NCBI RefSeq assembly: GCF_015529805.1
Contig: NZ_CP064654.1
Location: 1,612,001 to 1,676,000 of the forward strand
Direction of reading: 5' to 3'
Length of the DNA stretch: 64,000 nt
Source: Qipengyuania soli
GTDB lineage: Bacteria; Pseudomonadota; Alphaproteobacteria; Sphingomonadales; Sphingomonadaceae
Part shown: one piece after another, positions 60,556 through 64,000 of the stretch
How positions within the stretch are numbered: position 1 is the first letter of the stretch
How the letters are laid out: each line of letters begins with the position of its first letter
Made by a program: the position numbers and the translations under genes
Notes under the pieces: generated by a model
The model's input: only the letters and a program-made list of their open reading frames with translations
Told to the model about the DNA's origin: nothing
The model's database searches: none

Positions 60556-63500
60556 ATGAAGATCTCGAAGCTCAAGCTGAGCGGCTTCAAGAGCTTCGTC
60601 GAGCCTGCCACCCTGTTCATCGAGCCCGGGCTGACCGGCGTGGTCGGCCCGAACGGCTGCGGCAAGTCGAACCTGCTCGAAGCAATCCGCTGGGTCATGG
60701 GCGAGAACTCGCCCAAGTCCATGCGCTCGGGCGGGATGGAAGACGTCATCTTCGCCGGAACTCAGAGCCGCCCCCCGCGCGATTTTGCGGAGGTGGTGCT
60801 GCAGGGCGCGACCGACGAGGATGACGAACTGGAGGTCGTCCGCCGGATCGAACGCGGTGCCGGCTCGGCCTACCGCCTCAATGGCCGCGACGTCCGTGCC
60901 AAGGACATCGCACTCATCTTCGCCGATGCGGCGACAGGGGCGCACAGCCCTGCCCTCGTGAGCCAGGGAAAGATCGCCCAGGTCATTGCGGCCAAGCCGA
61001 CCGAGCGGCGCATGATGCTCGAAGAGGCCGCAGGGATCGCCGGCCTCCACGTCCGCCGCCGGGATGCAGAGGGCAAGCTGAGGCAGACCGAGGCCAATCT
61101 CGAACGGCTCGAGGACATCATGGCGGGGCTCGACAGCCAGATCGCCTCGCTGCGGCGGCAGGCAAAGCAGGCCGAGCGCTACATCAAGCTTTCCGACGAG
61201 ATCAAATCCGCCGAGGCGCGGCTGGTCTTCGCCCGCTGGCGCGATGCGGCCAAGGCCGCCGAGGAAGCGAAGCAGGCGGCGCAGCAGGCCAACGCCCGCG
61301 TCGATGCGGCGCAGCAGGCGGCCAACGAGGCGCAGAAGGCCCAGCGTGTCGCGGCAGAAGCACTCGCCGAAGCCCGCGAGGAACAGGCCGACCGTCGCGA
61401 CGATGCCAGCGCCCACGGTCATCGTATGGCCGCGCTGACAACCCAACTCGAGGCTGCCGAACAGCGCCTAGCCGACCTCGACCGCCAGAAGGCCCGTCTC
61501 GAAGCCGATCGCGGCGATGCCGACCGCCTGACCAAGGACGCGGCCGAAGCTCTGTCGCGCCTCGAACGCGAACTCGCCGCGAGCGAGCAGGCACTCGCCG
61601 GCGATGAACAGAAGCGCCCGGCGTTGGAGCGCGCCTATGCCGATGCCGAAAGCGCCAGCCGCGCTGCCGAACTCGCGCTCGCCAAGGCGACGGCCGACAA
61701 TGCCGGGGTCGAGGCCGAATGGCGCGTCGCCGACGCAGAGATCGCGCAGGCACAGACACGGGTCGATCGCGCGGAGGCCGAAGGTCGTCGCATGGCCGAG
61801 CAGCGCGCTTCGCTGGCGGGCGAAAACCCCGAAGCCGATGTGACTGCGGCCAAGGCAGCGGTTGCGGCTGCGACGGCTGAATTGGCCCGGCAGCGCTCTG
61901 CTCTCGAGACAATGCAGGCGCGCAAGGCGGAGCTGCAGGCGGTGCGTGACGAGGCAACCTCGTCACTGGCGGAAGCGAAGGCCGAACTCTCCGGCGTCCA
62001 GCGCGAATGGGATGCACTCAAGCGCGACCGCGAAGCGCGCGAACGCGCCGCAGAGAAGCGCAACGGTCGCAAGCAGGCGATCGACGGCGTGCGCGCCGCC
62101 AAGGGCTATGAGCGGGCGGTGGCCGCCGCGCTGGGCCGTGACGGTAAGGCCCTGCTCGGTGCGCCGGAGGGCGATGCCGAGGGGCGGTACTGGACCGGGG
62201 CCACGGCACCTGCCCCGGTTGCGGACAGCCTCGCCTCGCATGTAGAGACGTGCCCCGAGGAATTGCGGCCGCGACTGGCGCTGGTCCACGCTGCCGAGAA
62301 TGACGACGGACGCGCGCTTGCGCCCGGGCATTCGCTTGTCACCATGGCGGGGGCGCTGCGGCGGTGGGACGGGCTCGTGGTTCGTGGCGAGGGTTCGGCG
62401 GAGGCTGCGCGGCTTGAGGCCGAGAACCGCTTTGCCGAACTCGATGCCCGGATGCCGCAGCTGCACGAAGCGACCGAACAGGCGAATGAGGCGCTCGATT
62501 CCGCGACCGAACAGCTGTCCCAGCTCCAGCGCGAACTGGTCGCTTCCGAACGCGAGCTGGCGGGCGCAGCCGATGCGGAGCGCCAAGCCCTGCGCGCGCT
62601 CGACCAGGCCGAGGCAGCCCGCGAACGGCTTGCCGCAAGGCTGGAGGAATTGGCCCGCAGCGAGGCCGAGCATGGCGAGACCATATCTGCCGCCCGCGCC
62701 GAGCTCGCGGCCTCGACCGCCAAGCGCGATGCGCTCCCCGATCCTGCCGCGGGTCGCGCCGCGCTCGATGCCGCGCGGGCGAAGAACGAGGCTGCGCGCA
62801 GCACCCTGCAGGCCCGCGCCGCCGAACTTGCCGCGCATGACCAGGCGCTCGCTGTCGCGCGCGAGCGTGCCTCGGCCCAGCGCAGCGACATGGCCAACTG
62901 GCAGGCGCGCAGCGGCGATGCCGCGCGGCGCCTGTCGGAAATGGAAATCCGCGCCGAGGAAATCGAGCAGGAGCGCGCTGTCACCGCCGCCAAGCCCGAA
63001 GGCCTGATGCGCGAGATCGAACAGGGCGACCAGGTTCGCGAGCGCCTCGGCCGCGAACTCGCCGAGGCCGAAGCCGCCGTCGCCGCGGCGACCGAAGCGG
63101 CCCAGGCCGCCGACCGCACCTTCAACGCCGCCAACGAGGCGCTCGCCGAAGCGCGCGAAACCCGCGCCGGTCTCGCCGCGAGGGCCGAGAACCAGGACGG
63201 CCGTCGGATCGAGATGGCACGCATCTCGGGCGAGCGCTTCCAATGCCCGCCCCCGCTTCTCGCCGAACGCTTTGGCTTCGAGGAAGCGAAGATCGCCAGT
63301 GCCGAGGCCGAGAGCGAGGAAATGGACCGCCTCACCGCCAGCCGCGAGCGGATCGGCCCGGTCAACCTCGTCGCCGCCGAGGAACTCGAGCGGATCGAAG
63401 GCGAGCACGGCGCCAATGCCGAGGAACAGGCCGAACTGCGCGAAGCGGTCAGCCGGTTGCGCGGCTCTATCGGCAATCTGAACCGCGAAGGCCGCGAGCG

Positions 63501-63978
63501 GCTGCGCGCCGCGTTCGAGCAGGTCAACGCCCATTTCCAGCGCCTGTTCACCCGGCTTTTCGAAGGCGGCGAGGCGCATCTCGCGCTGATCGACAGCGAC
63601 GATCCGCTGGAGGCCGGGCTCGAGATCTTCGCCCAGCCGCCGGGCAAGCGCCTCCAGTCGCTCACCCTGCTTTCCGGCGGCGAGCAGGCGCTGACCGCCA
63701 CCGCGCTGATCTTCGCCCTGTTCCTCACCAACCCCGCGCCGATCTGCGTCCTCGACGAAGTCGACGCCCCGCTCGACGATGCCAACATCGACCGCTTCTG
63801 CGACCTGCTCGACGCGATGGTGAAGGAAACCGACACGCGTTACCTCATCGTCACGCACAATGCCGTGACCATGAGCCGGATGCACCGCCTGTTCGGCGTG
63901 ACCATGATCGAAAAGGGCGTCAGCCGCCTCGTCAGCGTTGACCTCGGCGGCGCGGAGGAATTGCTGGCGGCGGAGTAG
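60556..63978 (+). CDS. smc: Chromosome segregation ATPase SMC
   Basis: A 1140-residue structural-maintenance-of-chromosomes protein. The head has Walker A (VGPNGCGKSN, residues 31-39), Q-loop region, the signature LSGGEQAL and Walker B CVLDEVDAPLDD near the end; two long coiled coils (about 170-500 and 640-980), rich in Ala, Glu and Arg, flank a hinge (about 505-620; AKGYERAVAAALG, GATAPAPVADSLASHV). The length is standard for bacterial SMC. ScpA and ScpB are not in the window. The stop is 22 bases before the window end. Confidence 0.96.
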   Translation: MKISKLKLSGFKSFVEPATLFIEPGLTGVVGPNGCGKSNLLEAIRWVMGENSPKSMRSGGMEDVIFAGTQSRPPRDFAEVVLQGATDEDDELEVVRRIERGAGSAYRLNGRDVRAKDIALIFADAATGAHSPALVSQGKIAQVIAAKPTERRMMLEEAAGIAGLHVRRRDAEGKLRQTEANLERLEDIMAGLDSQIASLRRQAKQAERYIKLSDEIKSAEARLVFARWRDAAKAAEEAKQAAQQANARVDAAQQAANEAQKAQRVAAEALAEAREEQADRRDDASAHGHRMAALTTQLEAAEQRLADLDRQKARLEADRGDADRLTKDAAEALSRLERELAASEQALAGDEQKRPALERAYADAESASRAAELALAKATADNAGVEAEWRVADAEIAQAQTRVDRAEAEGRRMAEQRASLAGENPEADVTAAKAAVAAATAELARQRSALETMQARKAELQAVRDEATSSLAEAKAELSGVQREWDALKRDREARERAAEKRNGRKQAIDGVRAAKGYERAVAAALGRDGKALLGAPEGDAEGRYWTGATAPAPVADSLASHVETCPEELRPRLALVHAAENDDGRALAPGHSLVTMAGALRRWDGLVVRGEGSAEAARLEAENRFAELDARMPQLHEATEQANEALDSATEQLSQLQRELVASERELAGAADAERQALRALDQAEAARERLAARLEELARSEAEHGETISAARAELAASTAKRDALPDPAAGRAALDAARAKNEAARSTLQARAAELAAHDQALAVARERASAQRSDMANWQARSGDAARRLSEMEIRAEEIEQERAVTAAKPEGLMREIEQGDQVRERLGRELAEAEAAVAAATEAAQAADRTFNAANEALAEARETRAGLAARAENQDGRRIEMARISGERFQCPPPLLAERFGFEEAKIASAEAESEEMDRLTASRERIGPVNLVAAEELERIEGEHGANAEEQAELREAVSRLRGSIGNLNREGRERLRAAFEQVNAHFQRLFTRLFEGGEAHLALIDSDDPLEAGLEIFAQPPGKRLQSLTLLSGGEQALTATALIFALFLTNPAPICVLDEVDAPLDDANIDRFCDLLDAMVKETDTRYLIVTHNAVTMSRMHRLFGVTMIEKGVSRLVSVDLGGAEELLAAE

Positions 63979-64000
63979 TTTCGCCGCTCGTCCTGCACCC

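Noticed and set aside
61963..63885. A 640-codon minus-strand frame opposite smc
   Set aside because: Coiled-coil codon repetition in smc produces long antisense frames; no start, motif or neighbour supports it.
1..64000. Defence island, prophage, integron or insertion sequence
   Set aside because: Both strands were read for transposases, integrases, toxin-antitoxin pairs, restriction enzymes, reverse transcriptases and Cas proteins; none was found.

Overview
The window is a high-GC chromosomal segment with ordinary bacterial gene packing. It holds about 69 protein genes, no rRNA, no tRNA that I could see, no CRISPR array, no insertion sequence and no phage or plasmid genes. The gene set points to an alphaproteobacterium: class II 5-aminolevulinate synthase (hemA), a MucR/Ros zinc-finger regulator, NfuA, a DUF1489 protein, a Fur protein without the usual C-terminal CxxC, class II DAHP synthase, and the tsaB-rimI-mucR-fur and miaB-phoH-ybeY-corC neighbourhoods. 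The exact mix (two DsbA-like exported proteins before smc, the alternative spermidine pathway, EgtB/EgtD) suggests Sphingomonadales, probably Erythrobacteraceae. That family-level placement is inference.

Layout. 1-7.4 kb: the 5' end of topA (minus strand, cut by the window edge), two membrane proteins, the dprA-plsY pair, then murI, a small unknown gene, hemA and a small exported protein on the plus strand. 7.4-14 kb: a SleB-type wall hydrolase, a surface-lipoprotein candidate, a TauD-type dioxygenase, a nitroreductase, a protein with a degraded metallo-beta-lactamase motif, and a secreted repeat protein next to an outer-membrane protein. 13.8-25.3 kb: mostly minus strand, with an HCCA-isomerase/GST pair, ornithine decarboxylase with its own promoter and a strong terminator, an XRE regulator, carboxynorspermidine decarboxylase, a Tat-exported glycosylasparaginase-type hydrolase, a TetR regulator, a DUF2236 (MpaB/latex-clearing-type) oxygenase, two lipoproteins and carboxynorspermidine dehydrogenase.

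25.3-38.4 kb: threonine dehydratase, two tandem MAPEG proteins, trxB, a tyrosine phosphatase, a lone response regulator, the ergothioneine genes egtB-egtD with a retropepsin-like membrane protease, a diguanylate cyclase, DAHP synthase and a large exported M16 peptidase. 38.5-49.7 kb: nfuA, a RutE-like reductase, tsaB-rimI, mucR, fur, plsC, then (minus) a LysR regulator, corC, ybeY, phoH and miaB with one plus-strand lipoprotein between phoH and miaB, a PadR-like/membrane protein pair, and a cyclophilin. 49.8-64 kb: mgtE, DUF1489, an exported amidohydrolase, a four-gene minus-strand operon joined by 4-base overlaps (serine hydrolase, nudC, DsbA/FrnE-like, SDR), mutY, a DciA-like protein, two thiol-disulfide proteins and smc.

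How parts fit together. Ornithine decarboxylase, carboxynorspermidine dehydrogenase and carboxynorspermidine decarboxylase, spread over 10 kb, make a complete putrescine-to-spermidine route that needs no S-adenosylmethionine decarboxylase. EgtD and EgtB carry out the first two steps of ergothioneine synthesis. The most testable regulatory proposals are a dyad overlapping a perfect extended -10 box ahead of the DUF2236-tetR operon, a cluster of TGCA dyads at the XRE regulator's divergent promoter, a 26-bp alternating purine-pyrimidine tract just upstream of topA, and a terminator hairpin placed directly before fur. I found no new multi-gene defence or mobile system here; the findings are local and modest.
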